From Lota lota (lineage: Eukaryota; Chordata; Actinopteri; Gadiformes; Lotidae), in the NCBI GenBank assembly GCA_026745465.1, contig JACYXH010000409.1, forward strand, positions 1,594,001 through 1,658,000: DNA of 64,000 nucleotides. The letters run 5' to 3'. Each line of letters opens with the position of its first letter. Positions within the stretch are counted from its first letter, which is position 1. Made by a program: the position numbers and the translations under genes. Positions 28,921 to 52,712 of this stretch are shown piece after piece. The notes under the pieces were generated by a model that saw nothing but the letters and a program-made list of their open reading frames with translations, searched no databases and was not told where the DNA came from.

Positions 28921-30816
28921 CTAGGACAGCTTCATGCCCTGGATGTTTGTCAGAACGTTCAAGATCTGTTTCTCCTGTCGGACCTTCTCCTGCTTGAAGG
29001 CCACCTTGTTGGCCTTCTTCTCTGTTCTCCTCTCCTGTGGAAACAACATCGCTCATTCATCATCATGTACCACTATGGCAAGCCCTTTTAACATTTAATC
29101 AGTTGGGCTGACTAGTAGTGATTTAGTTTTCACAAGTGGAAATGACATTTCGACATGTCAAAATGTCGTTTTAAGATATCTGTAAAACAATTTTGACAAG
29201 TTACAGATATGTAGAAATTACATTTTGACTAGTCGAAACTGATTTACAGATATCTTTAATTTAATAATACATATCAGTAATTCCTTTTTCACTAGTAACT
29301 AATGATTACAGATATCTACAATTGAATTTCCACATGTTGAAAAAGGATTGTAAGTAGTGGAAATGTAATTACCCATTTCAGACATCAACAATTGCATTTC
29401 CGATATGTCCGACATATCAACAAACCATTTCGGATACGTGGGCGTCATATTATTAAAATACCACAAAGCCATTGGTAGATAATTACTATATTTGTTTTGG
29501 ATATGTCGCCCTAATTACCATATTAGTTTCGGATATGTATGTACGTCATTGAAGATATCTACTATATTACATTTTGACTAGTCGAAATTCATTTTGATAT
29601 CTAAAATTCAATTCTGACTAGTTATAAAAGGAATTGTAGATATCTCAAATATAATTGTTACTAGTACGAATATAGTTTTCACTAGTTACAATTGTATTTC
29701 AGATATCTGCAATGCAATTCTAGATATCTGAAATGCAAGTCTAGATATCTGAAATGCATGTCTAGATATCTTACTAGTTACAATTCCAAGCCGACATATC
29801 AGTTACATTTTGACTGGTCAGAATTGAATTTTAGATATCTAGAATTAACATTTCCACTAGTGAGAATTGAATGGTAGTTATCATTAATTAGAATTGCAAC
29901 TAGTCAAAATTACATTATGGATATGTCGACTTGGAATTATAACAAGTCAAAATTGAATTATAGATATCTGTAATTGAGTTTGAATGGAAGTCAATGGTAA
30001 AAGTTGACTAGTTGTAATTAAGTTACAGATATCTACAATTGACATATCCACTAGTAAGAAATAAATTGTTGATATCAAGAATGAACATTTTGACTAGTGA
30101 GAATTGAATTGTAGATATCTTTAATTAGAATTGCAACTAGTCAAAATTACATTATGGATATGTTGGCTTGGAATTATAACTAGTCAAAAAGGAATTGTTG
30201 ATATCTACAATTGCTATTACCGCTGCTGATTAAATGTTAAAAGGGCTTGCCATAGTACCACACTGTTTACTCTGTCATATTTTTTACAACGACCTTAAAA
30301 AGGGGGCAAGATCAGAAAAGTAGGGCTTAAACTTAATAGCACCACTAGCTGGATCTCGGTTCCAATACTAATGTAAATAAGTCAATACCTTTTTTCAAAC
30401 CTTACTTTGAATGTAAACACATTTATCTACACTAAACATAAATCAACAAATACAAACTCTGAGAACCATACATTACTTCAAGAGGGGGTTTAAAAGTACC
30501 GTCTACGTTTTTCTAAGTAGTCAGAGGAGTGGGAAGGGGGGGGGTTCAACAGTGGCATCCCCCAGCAGGGGTCGCCATACCCCCCACCCGTGAGGGGAAC
30601 CTGCACCCACCTTGCGCTCCTCCTTGATGGCCTGTTTGCGCGCCCTGCGTTCCTCTGCGCTCTCCTCCTTGCAGCGCTGCTGGGTGGAGACCCGCGGCAG
30701 GTCCGAGTCGTTGATGCGCTCCATGCGCTCCACCTGCCGGGCCGTAGGACCCCGGCTGGGCAGCACGTCCAGGGGGATGCCCAGCTTCAAGGACACCCTG
30801 ATGGGCTTGGTCTGGT

Positions 30817-30847
<31 letters not shown>

Positions 30848-32785
30848 TCCATTACCGCTCTGCATGTCATTGTGGAGTGTGTGTGTGTGTGTGGGTGATG
30901 GCTGGTTTAAGCAGTCACACCTGGCCCGAATCACACTGATTGGACTGGGGCTGGGTGAGGAACACTCAGGAAGATCTCCTACATGGCAGCATGGCTCACC
31001 ATCTGTAAGCACCATTGTCCTCAATCTCTACAATAAACCCGTTTTCAACATCACCACCCTGTGACCTGGTTGTGGAGGAGCCCAGAAAAGCCACCTAGGT
31101 GGCGTGTGGTAATGGGCATTGCTGCAGTTAACTAATATGGACACTTAAGATATAGATAGCTGGGTGCTGTCTTTATGCCGAGGGGAAACGTGGTTGCATC
31201 AGCGGCCGACAATAACAGACCATAAAACTAAATGTAAATATTAAACGGCGTTAAATAATAAGTATGAATAAAATAACAATAGATATAAGATAAAACGAAA
31301 TATTAAAAGCATTAGTATTTACAGTATTGTGTGTACAGTAGTGCAGTCTACATTGAATATAACCGGCTTTTTATCTTTGAGTGCATACATTCTTGGGATG
31401 GTGGATACAGTGGGAAACCAACCCCTTAACCTGGCAGTGTTAATGCCTTGCTTTACCAGTTGAACTAGTTATGACAATGCTTTGGAGGTTTTACAATAAA
31501 CCTTTATCCCCAGGAATTAAAAAAATAAAGACAACAAATTGCTTAAATGAATGTGTTCTTGGTGACAATAAAATGCTTAGGCTGCAAGTGAGGCTAGCAG
31601 AACGTTGAAACTCGCCAACACGCTACGCTAGCGTGCTAAACATGAGATGAAGCAGACATCAGTGTTAGCACAGAACCTAGCATAATGCTAGCATCCTAAA
31701 CATAAGAGGAAAAAGACATCAGTGTTACCGCAGAACCTGGCATAATGCTAGCCTGTTAAACATGAAATGAACAGTACATACCCTGGGCGGGTCTTTGATG
31801 AGTTTGGGTCGGTTGTATATGTTTGAATATGTACCTGGAGAAAACCATACAGACAGTGTTATCATAATGTATTACCGTTACATGAAAACATTTAAAAATA
31901 ATATTTAGTTATAATAAATAATGTATTTAATTAATTGACTACTGTTAATTCAAGGATTTTCAAATATCATATTAAAGCTAATTTCACAGTAAAGGGATAC
32001 TGAAAAAATACAAAATGTGGAAAGACGCTTCGTAGCCTAGTCTCAAGCTCCCTGCTTCCTTAGCTAGCTCTGATGTCATGATAGAATCAAACCTATTTCT
32101 TCTGTACCCGGTCCTGTAAACAAGGGACCCCAATACTTGGTGGTTTCTGGTGTTGTTTACTTGACGGCATTAGTTTGTATGGTTGTCATGCCAACCAGAC
32201 TCACTGATGATTGTCTCACAGTCCCACTTCTCGGCAGGGGCTTCGATGATGAGGGTCTCCATCTCCTGCTCCTCTTCATCCTCCTCTTCCTCCTCTCTCA
32301 CGGGGGGGAGGCCCCTAGGACCCAGGTCGTCTGGTCGCTGGTACCTGAGACAGACAGACGGGTAGAGAGCCAGTCAGACAGTCAGTCAGACAGACAAGGT
32401 AGATAGACGGGTAGACAAAGACACACAGGCAGCCAGAGAAAGAGGCAGACAGACATTCATTCTTGTGTTTGTTGGTTGGTCAAAAATGTAAAAGATTATC
32501 CAGCTCAACAGGACATTATCTGAGTATGACAATGTTGATTCAAATAAAGAAATGAATGCTTGACATCATTTTCACTGACGACTAATCTATTATTGATTAA
32601 TAATTTGAGTCAAGGAAATAAAATCTAGCAGCAGCAGCACTCTGTGTTGGACTTACTCCTTCTCTTTGTGTTTGAAGTACTCGTTGATGATGTCCTGCAG
32701 GCGGGCGCTGTCTGGCTCGATGTAGCCCTCCAGCTCTGCGTTGTCCAGGGCGCCGATCTCATCATCGTCAAACTGCTCGTAAAAC

Positions 32786-32848
<63 letters not shown>

Positions 32849-35800
32849 TGTGTAAGGAAAAACACCAGCAGACCTCCACAAGCTCGAGATGCTCCACTTG
32901 TACACCCATCAACAAATAGAAATAGGCTCGGTTTTAGTTTTCATTTAAGTAGCGCCATTATCGTTGTTAAACATTTAGAGGACATTTGGTGAACATTTAA
33001 ATTCACCAAATGCCTAACATTCGACATCGTAGCGAGACCATAGAGCCAATGGAATAAGAAAAGGGATGCATATTAAAAACTGGAGCACATTAGAAACTAA
33101 ACCCAGATACTAACCAAACCTCTAACCAACCGTATTCTACCAGGCCTCATGTCTACAGCAGTAAGACATGAGCAACTAACCAACCCTGTTACCCCTAAAG
33201 ACGTGAATAGGATCAGGCAGGTGATTGAAGTCATGAATGAAGACATGAATAATATCAGAGGTAAGTGAAGACATGAATAGTATCAGGTGAATGAAGACAT
33301 GAATGAAGACATGAATAATATCAGAGGTAAGTGAAGACATGAATAATATCAGGTGAATGAAGACATGAATGAAGACATGAATAATATCAGGTGAATGAAG
33401 ACATGAATAATATCAGAGGTGAGTGAAGACATGAATAATATCAGGTGAATGAAGACATGAATAATATCAGAGGTGAGTGAAGACCTTCTCAAAGCGGTCA
33501 TCCAGCAGGGAGAGCTGCTCGTTGCGTCTCATGACGGAGGAGGTCAGGGAGTACTCAGTGAAGCGGCTCTTCGTCTCCTCGTCCATGAAGAGGAACTCGC
33601 CCGGCCCGCAACGCTCCCCCGACAGACCCCCCTCCGAGTCAACGTCTCCGCCCTCAGAGTCTGTGTCCTCCCACTCATCATCGTCTCCATCACCTCTGGA
33701 AACATTCACACATCCAGATGTTTAGAGGAAGAACAAACACCTATTTTTATTTGCTTGTGCAGAGAGGGTTAAATTGGGGAAGCAAGTATTTTCTGACCTT
33801 AAAATGGGGTGATGGCACCAAAAGGTTGGTAACTACTGGGCTACACAGTGATGGGCTTCAACATCTGTCTAGCGGCTATTACATCCGTCTGATGGACTAC
33901 AACATCCGTCTGATGGACTACCACATCCTTCTGATGGGCTACAACATCCTTCTGATGGACTACCACATCCTTCTGATGGGCTACCACATCCTTCTGATGG
34001 ACTACCACATCCTTCTGATGGACTACCACATCCTTCTGATGGACTACCACATCCTTCTGATGGACTACCACATCCTTCTGATGGACTACCACATCCTTCT
34101 GATGGGCTACAACATCCTTCTGATGGACTACAACATCCGTCTGATGGACTACCACATCCTTCTGATGGACTACCACATCCTTCTGATGGACTACCACATC
34201 CTTCTGATGGACTACCACATCCTTCTGATGGACTACCACATCCTTCTGATGGACTACCACATCCTTCTGATGGGCTACAACATCCTTCTGATGGACTACA
34301 ACATCCGTCTGATGGACTACCACATCCTTCTGATGGACTACAACATCCTTCTGATGGACTACCACATCCTTCTGATGGACTACCACATCCTTCTGATGGA
34401 CTACCACATCCTTCTGATGGACTACCACATCCGTCTGATGGGCTACAACATCCGTCTGATGGGCTACAACATCCGTCTGATGGACTACAACATCCGTCTG
34501 ATGGGCTACAACATCCTTCTGATGGACTACAACATCCGTCTGATGGACTACCACATCCTTCTGATGGACTACCACATCCGTCTGATTGACTACCACATCC
34601 TTCTGATGGACTACTACATCCTTCTGATGGGCTACCACATCCTTCTGATGGACTACCACATCCTTCTGATGGGCTACAACATCCTTCTGATGGACTACAA
34701 AATCGGACTGCCAGCTACAACATCTGTCCAACATCTGTCTCTTACTCCAGGCCCGCCACTCCGCTGGCGTCATTGGCCTTCAGGATGAAGTCGTCGTCCA
34801 GAACATTGTTGGGGTCGTCGTAGTCAAAGTCCTCGTCCAGAGCCGCCACAATGTCGGGGTCCAGGTCCAGCCGTGGCCCTGTGGAGACACCATTACCCAT
34901 CAGCCCCTGTGTCTCAGGACCACCACAAGCATCGGTAGCCCTCTCAGAAACTCACACTAATAAAAACACTTGGTCCTTCTTGTACAAGCAGTGCACCAAC
35001 ATACATTCCTTGTATGTTAATTTGTGGTGTGGTCACTTTCTTAGCTAATGAGGAGATTCTGATTCTGAATACATTAAATATTAACAAACCCACTACAAGG
35101 CAGTTACATTACATTAAGTCATTATCCAATTATTTTTGTTTAGTTCCCAAAACATCTCTGGGAATAATCCTTTTATGGCTACAGACCAATGATTTGACGA
35201 TTTTGGCCTTACAAAGACAGGTATAGTCAGGTTGTTTGTGTCTATGTAAGCGCAGTCTAAAAATATATATATATTGAAACTTAGATCTTTATGAATAAGT
35301 ATTCTGTGCACTTGCTTCTTACCGGATATAGGGGCCGCCTTGTTCAGCATTCCCACCTCTTCCTCGAACTCTGAGGCAAACACTGAGGAGGGCAGATTGA
35401 TACCAGACACCTGTCCACCAAACACATCTGTTACAGTTTGACATTCACACAAGGTATTCCACATGATATAGATTATCACTAGAATACATATTGTACAAAC
35501 ACATCTGTTATAGTCCGACATTAACACAAGGTTAATCCATGCGATATATACTAGCACTAAGATAGATATTGTACAAACACGTTATAGTCCGACATTAACC
35601 CAAGGAGGTTAATCCATGTGACATACGCTAGCACTAGAATATTTTGTACACACGTTTATTTATTGTGACGTATATCACTACTGTGATACACGTGTGTAGA
35701 GTGTGTGTGGTTGACGGCTGTTTTAAGCAGCCTCACCTGTCCCGAGTCATGCTGTTAAGTATTTTTGGCTGGGTGAGGCTGCATGCCTGTGATGCATCGG

Positions 35801-37386
35801 ACACAATGCACCACAGGTTAAACCAGCCGTCACTCCACACTCAGGGAGAGCTCTGACGTGTCAGAAGATAACACCTGACAAGCCCGCACAAATTCTTCCA
35901 TCTCTGCAACAAACCAGTTTATTCATCATCCCCCTGTGACCTGGTGTGGGAGGAGCCCGGTAAAGTCACCTAGGTAGAGTGGGGCAGTGGTCACCTGCCC
36001 CAACATGGTGGTACATTGTGCCATCTATCAGTATGGTGGTTGGCAGATATTCTTGTGGTTCCCCCATATCTTCCCACACTTACATGAATAGCTGGGCCTT
36101 TTGGTTCTTTCTCCTCCTCCTCATCAACATCTTCCTCCTGCTGCTGCTGGCTGTTGCCCCTGAGGTCAACAGGTCGTCTTCCTGACTTAGAGGGTTCATT
36201 CGCCACCCACTCTGTGGTTGGCACCGACTCCTTCAGGTGCTGGAGGTAGTCGTAGTCATCGTCGAAGAACACCCCAAAGTCCCTCTGCACCTCCTGCCGC
36301 TTCTCTGCCTCCACCTGGGAACAGTGACATCATTATTCTAGTACTAATATGCATAAACCAGGATTAAAAAGGTGCTGCCTGTCTAAATCGGAATGGCGCC
36401 TGTCAACGCAGTCAACTAAAAACAGATATTCTCACAGAGCATTTCACTCACTGGTAGCTGATGGATAGCTATGCCACCCCTTGCAAATTACTAGCTCTTA
36501 AATTCTACCTACAGCACCTTTAATAAGCCAGTATCATTTGACCAGTGCTAATGAAGTGTACATTGACTGAGGATGTGATGGTCCTATGTAGCTCAACTGG
36601 TAGCACAAGGCATCAACACATGTCAAGAGGATTAGGGGTTTGATTCCAACTGGGGCAACCCATACCAACAAAGTATGCACTCGTGTATTCACTTGTCACT
36701 ACACACCTAGGTGTGAGTCTGGCAGCGTCTCGGACAATGAACACTACTAAATTCACTCTGTGAGGCATACTTCACTAGTCCATGCAGACGATGCTCCGTA
36801 CCTTGTTGACGGGCAGGAGGACATGTTGCGGAGCCTTCTCGTCTGCTGCCAACGGATCCCTCTGACTCCTGTGGACGAGGTGAAAGGTCACCGCAGCCTT
36901 CTTCTGGATGAACGACTTCTTCTTCTTGTGAGGCTGGAGGAGGAAATAGATAACAACCGTTTGTCAAGTCACGAAGAAATTGTCTAATAGAGAAATACTG
37001 TATATTAACAGTTTAAATTAATCGAAACGTTTTACATATAGAAGGCTCATAAATAAAGTATTGAAAATATACTATATATATGAACCTTCTATATGCAAAA
37101 CGTTAACTGGAATGCTACCCGGTATAAAAGATTATCTATTCTATAGATCACGCTTTATACATGGTAGCCATCCTGTCCACATGCGTCCATCAAGATTTAA
37201 TAATGGGCATTTAGGTTGATAAACGCTAACTATACTGTTGACAGGTCGATAACCACTTCTGGACTAACAATATGTGTATATATAAACATCTCTTTATCGA
37301 TAGATTAGATGGTCGTCTGATACATGTGTCCTAAGTGCCTGCTAGATGTTGTTTATGAAACAGGAAATTAAAGGAAAACGTACCAT
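28921..37386 (-). CDS. ltv1: LTV1 ribosome biogenesis factor
   Basis: Eleven coding exons (minus): 37384-37386 (ATG only), 36802-36933, 36084-36314, 35323-35410, 34746-34878, 33485-33695, 32657-32784, 32205-32344, 31782-31834, 30611-30811, 28921-29034. They total 1434 nt, or 477 aa (human about 475). LTV1 binds pre-40S subunits and aids 40S maturation and nuclear export; it leaves after casein-kinase phosphorylation. Landmarks match the family in order: PHKKKKSFIQKK and FHLVHRSQRDPLAADE, FGVFFDDDYDYLQHLKE, INLPSSVFASEFEEEVG, LDPDIVAALDEDFDYDD, DEETKSRFTEYSLTSSVMRR, FYEQFDDDEIGALDNAELEG, AEKWDCETI, GIPLDVLPSRGPTARQ, then RRARKQAIKEERK and a basic coiled C-terminus ending MKLS. Exon 6 uses a weak donor (AAG|GTCTTC), and exon 10 has an almost pure C acceptor tract. 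Large minisatellites fill introns 5 and 6. Confidence 0.95.
29095..30235. repeat. AT-rich array of ACTAGT and GATATC palindromes in ltv1 intron 10
   Basis: Over ~1.1 kb, short palindromes (gatatc, actagt, acatatc) recur every ~25-40 bp, separated by AT-rich phrases such as ttacagatatct, gaattgtagatatct, ttttgactagtc and aattacattatggatatgtc. Order and spacing vary, so it is a diverged higher-order array rather than a simple tandem repeat. It has no coding content. Confidence 0.85.
30813..30842. repeat. ltv1: ~28-bp G run (C tract of ltv1 exon 10 acceptor)
   Basis: Uninterrupted Gs on the plus strand. On the minus strand this is a poly-C tract ending ccaccag|acc, which serves as the polypyrimidine tract of exon 10. 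Confidence 0.95.
30875..31115 (+). mobile_element. Dispersed repeat, copy A
   Basis: Shares ordered blocks with 35700-35985: ggctg-tttaagcag-c-cacctg-cccga-tca, ggctgggtgagg, cactcagg-agagctc/gaagatctc, atctctacaataaacc-gtttt, catcaccaccctgtgacctgg and gaggagcccag-aaag-cacctaggt. Lies in ltv1 intron 9. Confidence 0.75.
31375..31472 (-). mobile_element. tRNA-derived SINE, second family, reverse
   Basis: Read on the minus strand: actagttcaactggtaaagc (A-box), aggcattaacac, ggggttggtttcccact (B-box region). The same pattern appears in plus orientation at 36578-36668, with GTAGCTCAACTGGTAGCAC. Distinct from the family at 60681. Confidence 0.65.
32785..32846. repeat. ltv1: (CA)n microsatellite at ltv1 exon 7 acceptor
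   Basis: About 28 CA units. On the minus strand (TG)n runs into tgtgtgggtag|TTTTACGAG, so the acceptor again lacks a normal pyrimidine tract. Confidence 0.95.
33225..33484. repeat. ltv1: 26-28-bp array repeating the ltv1 exon 6 donor
   Basis: Units of gaagacatgaataatatcag plus aggtgagt or gtgaat. On the minus strand each begins GTCTTCA(C/T)TCACCT, which is exactly the 5' splice site of exon 6 (GTCTTCACTCACCT, starting at 33484). The true donor is unit one of the array, with about ten further copies downstream. Confidence 0.9.
33885..34710. repeat. 21-bp minisatellite open on both strands (ltv1 intron 5)
   Basis: About 39 units of atccttctgatggactaccac with g/t, g/a and a/c variants. Because 21 is divisible by three and neither strand contains a stop in one frame, it reads as (LLMDYHI)n on plus and (HQKDVVV)n on minus for about 300 residues. 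It lies between the exon 5 and exon 6 splice sites of ltv1, starting about 40 bp from the exon 5 donor. Not called as a gene. Confidence 0.95.
35700..35985 (+). mobile_element. Dispersed repeat, copy B
   Basis: Fuller relative of 30875-31115, in ltv1 intron 3. Contains inverted phrases ggctgttttaagcag and aggttaaaccagccgtcac, suggesting a foldback middle. Ends ccctgtgacctggtgtggga, ggagcccggtaaagtcaccta. Confidence 0.75.
36578..36668 (+). mobile_element. tRNA-derived SINE, second family
   Basis: Contains A-box-like tgtagctcaactggtagcac and B-box-like ggggtttgattccaactggg at tRNA spacing (about 45 bp). In ltv1 intron 2. Confidence 0.7.
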
Positions 37387-38700
37387 TGTTTAGCAGGATA
37401 TGTGGTGGTTTCGTTCAGTAATTTAGTTTAAAGGATTTAAATAACCAAAACATTGGCAACCGTTAACAAAGATGAGCGTTAAATGGGGAAACGATCAATG
37501 TTATTTATCCACGTTAGATTCCTCTCCGCCATGCTGCGACGGCCATAACGGGAAAGAACCATTGTGCCATTACGTGGAATGTGTACGTCCACACATTTAG
37601 TTAAGTGGGTTGTTTGGACACGTATGCGATATATAAGTAAAAAAACACTCTATATTTCAGAGTGTATAAATGAATCCACTCCGCGTAGTACACTTTTAAA
37701 AAGCAACTTGGAAAAGAATATCGTTGCCCCCCTTTTTTTGTTCCGTTGTTGGTACAGTCCATGCGTACCTAGACATTACGAATCAAATGACGATATATTA
37801 GTTGATACTATTTTGATTTGTTAAATCATTATTTTGCTCAACTGTAAATGTGAAAAATAATGATCTAAATCAATTTCATTTATAAATATCGTAATGTGTG
37901 TGTGCGTGCGTGTGTATTACTTCATTGGTCACATTCTGTATATTTTATATATATATCTGTATAAATTATTATTACTATTCTTTATTCATAGTGCATTATT
38001 ATTATATTCTTACTGTTGTTTATGGTTTTTTACGTTATATGTATGTTTTATTTACATTTCATAGATTATCAATGCAGTATTTACTACAGTGCAGTAATTA
38101 TATCAGGCCTGTATATCACAGGTCACTTTAAGAGTCTTTCTAAAAAAGTTGTCATGCATATCCCGCAAGCTGCTAAGCTAGATATTTGTAATTATATGTG
38201 TAGTCTACTGTCTATGTCATGTTTAATTGTTGCACCTTGGTCTGTGAGTAATGACATTTCGTACAGTTGTAAACAATAAATGATTATAAATGACAAAAAG
38301 GTTTAGCTATCCATCCATCCATCTATTTATCTATATTTCATTTTTTTCTATCAATGGGTCTGTCGGTCACACACAATAAAAAATAGTTTCATTTTTGTTA
38401 AACTTCTTTATTGGTTCATTCTTATAAAGCGCAACAGAGGCAAAGCCATCTCTGTCCAATAAGACCCATCAGATTCATCATTAACCCCATTGCATATCAA
38501 AGTATTTGTAATAAAAGAAAAAAAGAAAAGCAGAAAGACAGTCCTAATTATGAAAAGACCCCAGAGAAACATAAACACATTCAAGATTGCTTCATGTTTA
38601 TTGCTCATAGTTCACATATGACTTCGTCCTACACTGCACTCCAGCACCGTCGGGTGGTTTTTGTTCTTCATAGCTTCTGGTATAAAGTGTTAAGTAGCTC
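37387..38700. other. ltv1 promoter side and ltv1-capn9 gap
   Basis: Just upstream of the ltv1 ATG exon, ccgccatgctgcgacggccat (about 37527-37547) carries two CCAT cores in inverted arrangement, a YY1-like arrangement often seen at translation-related genes (inference). The rest is AT-rich. capn9 on the minus strand probably polyadenylates at TTTATT 38407-38412, about 290 bp beyond its stop. Confidence 0.5.
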
Positions 38701-38702
38701 CC

Positions 38703-50123
<11,421 letters not shown>

Positions 50124-52712
50124 GATGTCTCGTGGAGCGCAGTAGTGTGGTGTTCACCTGCTCAGGTGTGACAGGTGGTTTGGTATGTGTGTGTGTCAGG
50201 CTGTGATGGAGGGACCAGCCGGTCTGGTTGTGACACACCCTCCACGTTCAACTGGTTTGGCCTCCTTTCCGAAGGTGGAGCAGCAGCACCACGCCCCTTT
50301 AGCTTATCCTGCGACCTACCAACCCTCTTTCTCCCTCGCTCTTGATGTCTCTCGCCCTCTCTCAGTCACACCCTCGCCAACGCTCTCCCTCTCTCACTCT
50401 GGGCTTGGCTCAAAGGTGCAACTCATTCCTGAAGTGTTTTCAGTCAGGTAAAAATTGAAGTCACCGTAACCCTACATATCTAGAATAAATGCCTTAATCG
50501 CGTGATTTGTACGTTCAACTACAAACTCGAAAGTACTGGTGCTAGGAGAGCCTTAAGTGTCCTGAACTTGGTATGCGAGACCCAAATATTTACCCTGATG
50601 CAAGAGTAAACATTACGATTCACCTGACACAGAATCACGTTGTGCACGCAAGTCGCGTGTTACCACATTGTCACTATGAATGACCACTGCAGGGCTGAGA
50701 ACGTTGACGTTTCTGCAGAATAAAGATTGGCTTTCCCCATCCCTCCAACAGGTTTTGTCAACAAAATACTATAACATTTCTTTGTGGCAGTTTGTCAAAC
50801 GGTCTGCTTTTTAACTATTAGATTACAGATAGGAATCCAGCTCAGAGACACAAACTTTAGGAATAAACATAACCCAGACATTACCTTTCTCAGTTTCGTT
50901 ATAAATATATAAACTACATAAACTTGTTGGAGGGCTTTTACTGTGGAATGGCAGGATGTGGTGACAGCAGAATGCAAGCAGAAGGCCAGGATTATGCTTA
51001 GTCACCGGTCGGCTCAGATCACGTTTAACAACCTGACAGGACAGCTCAAGACACGTCTTCAAATAAAACTCTTATTTATTAAGCTGTACAGAGAGCTTAC
51101 ATTTTACAAAACCAAATGTCACTTTTCTGACAACTGGGTGGAGTCAGGTTTATTTGGCAGGAACCAGCTGGATCGACAAATGGAACATTTTCAAAATAAC
51201 AAAATGATACGGCAGCTGGAATCCGAAGATGACAAATCTTAAATTAACCATTTTGCCCACAAAGAAAAACCTGTCATAAAGGTATTTTTTCTATTGTGGT
51301 AGAAAACTCCCCAAAAAGGTAACCAAGATTTTACAAAAATATATTTACACTTTGTATAGCATGGTACAAAGAATGCCACTGGTGTGCGAAACAGTGTCGA
51401 AAATACAACCAGACTTAATTCATAGAAATTTCCTCGTTCTGTGTATTTACACTTTACTCCAGGAGACAACAGCGTTTTATAGAAAAAACTAAACAGAAAC
51501 AAACATGTTGGTATCATCACCTTAAAAAGTCTACAATTACAACCCTCTGGGCTTCAAACCCAGAACAGATACCCACGAGCTGCTTTTATACAATTATAAA
51601 AATACCCAGCGACTGCATTTCAATATAGTCTGGTCCTGGCTTCTGAATCTCCTACCCCTCTGAGATTGTTCATGGACGACCACAGGAAGCTTCCCATGGG
51701 ATGAGCCGACGGTCGTAAACACTGAGTATGGCTTGTAGAATACAGAATCCCCCGTCTGATCGCTGGTGGCTGGAGGGCACTGCACAGGAGGTCTGATCTC
51801 ACGGCTTATGGTTCAGAGATGGGTGAGGAGTGTGCGGTGCAAATCGTTCTGTATTTTGGTAGAGGTTTTGGAGCTAGGAGTGGGCCTTTCCTAACCTCCT
51901 CGCCTCCTGTAGCCCTCGTTTGATCTGAAACTTGTGATGTGGAGAACATCTGGGATGGAAGACCGATTCCAACAGAAACATTGAGTTATTTCTTTAGGGG
52001 TGAATGAACCTTCTCATGGGTCAGGCATGCAGTAAATATGAGGATATCTTCAACAGAAATCAGTGAAAGCCAAAACAAAAGGAACGACAGAAAAGCCATC
52101 CCTGGAAGACAGAGGTCTTCCAGGCAAAGCTTCAAAAGGATGGCTAATTAACATTAAAAATGAAATGACCAGAAACGCTAACCTTTTCCTCTCTTTTGGA
52201 CTACAGAGGAAATTCACACCACTGAAGGTAATTAACCATCAGCAGGTTGCTTGACAATACAAAGAACAAGAAAAACATTGTCACTTGAGGTCTCTTTATT
52301 TGAGTAATAAATACAAACTACACTGGCTGTAATCCTTTAACCAATGCGGGCCATTGTTTAGATGTAGAAACCCTTGAATTCCTTAAGAAGGTTGAGGATA
52401 ATGACACTGGAGTCTGCTGTACCCTCCCAGCCAAGGGAGGCAGAGACGGGGTTAGAAAATAGAAGTGAAGTGGTGTACAAAAAAAAAAAGAAATAAGTGA
52501 AAAATTCTGACCGTGGCCGTAATGAATGACTCGCACCTTCGTTCAACCGGTAACCCTTTTGACCAGCAACGCTGGCAGCTTTGGTGAGGCGAGGAATGGA
52601 ATCACAGGAGCCCGTCGCCACGGTGACTTTGGAGGAAAAGCCCTCCGAAGTAACCGACCGGCGGACGGACACTCGTGGTAATAACCAAAAAGGAAAGCCC
52701 AGAGCGCGGCGG
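50124..52712. other. capn9 upstream and taf5l downstream gap
   Basis: Separates the capn9 start (minus) from the taf5l stop (minus). A TTTATT at 52295-52300 is a plausible taf5l polyadenylation signal about 415 bp past its stop. An open frame at 50943-51242 has no recognisable domain or splice context and is not called. No clear promoter motif is placed. Confidence 0.5.

Noticed and set aside
33718..34788. 356-residue plus-strand and 310-residue minus-strand open frames
   Set aside because: Both are readings of the 21-bp array inside ltv1 intron 5.
50943..51242. 99-codon open frame between capn9 and taf5l
   Set aside because: No recognisable domain, no splice partners, AT-rich composition like surrounding non-coding DNA.
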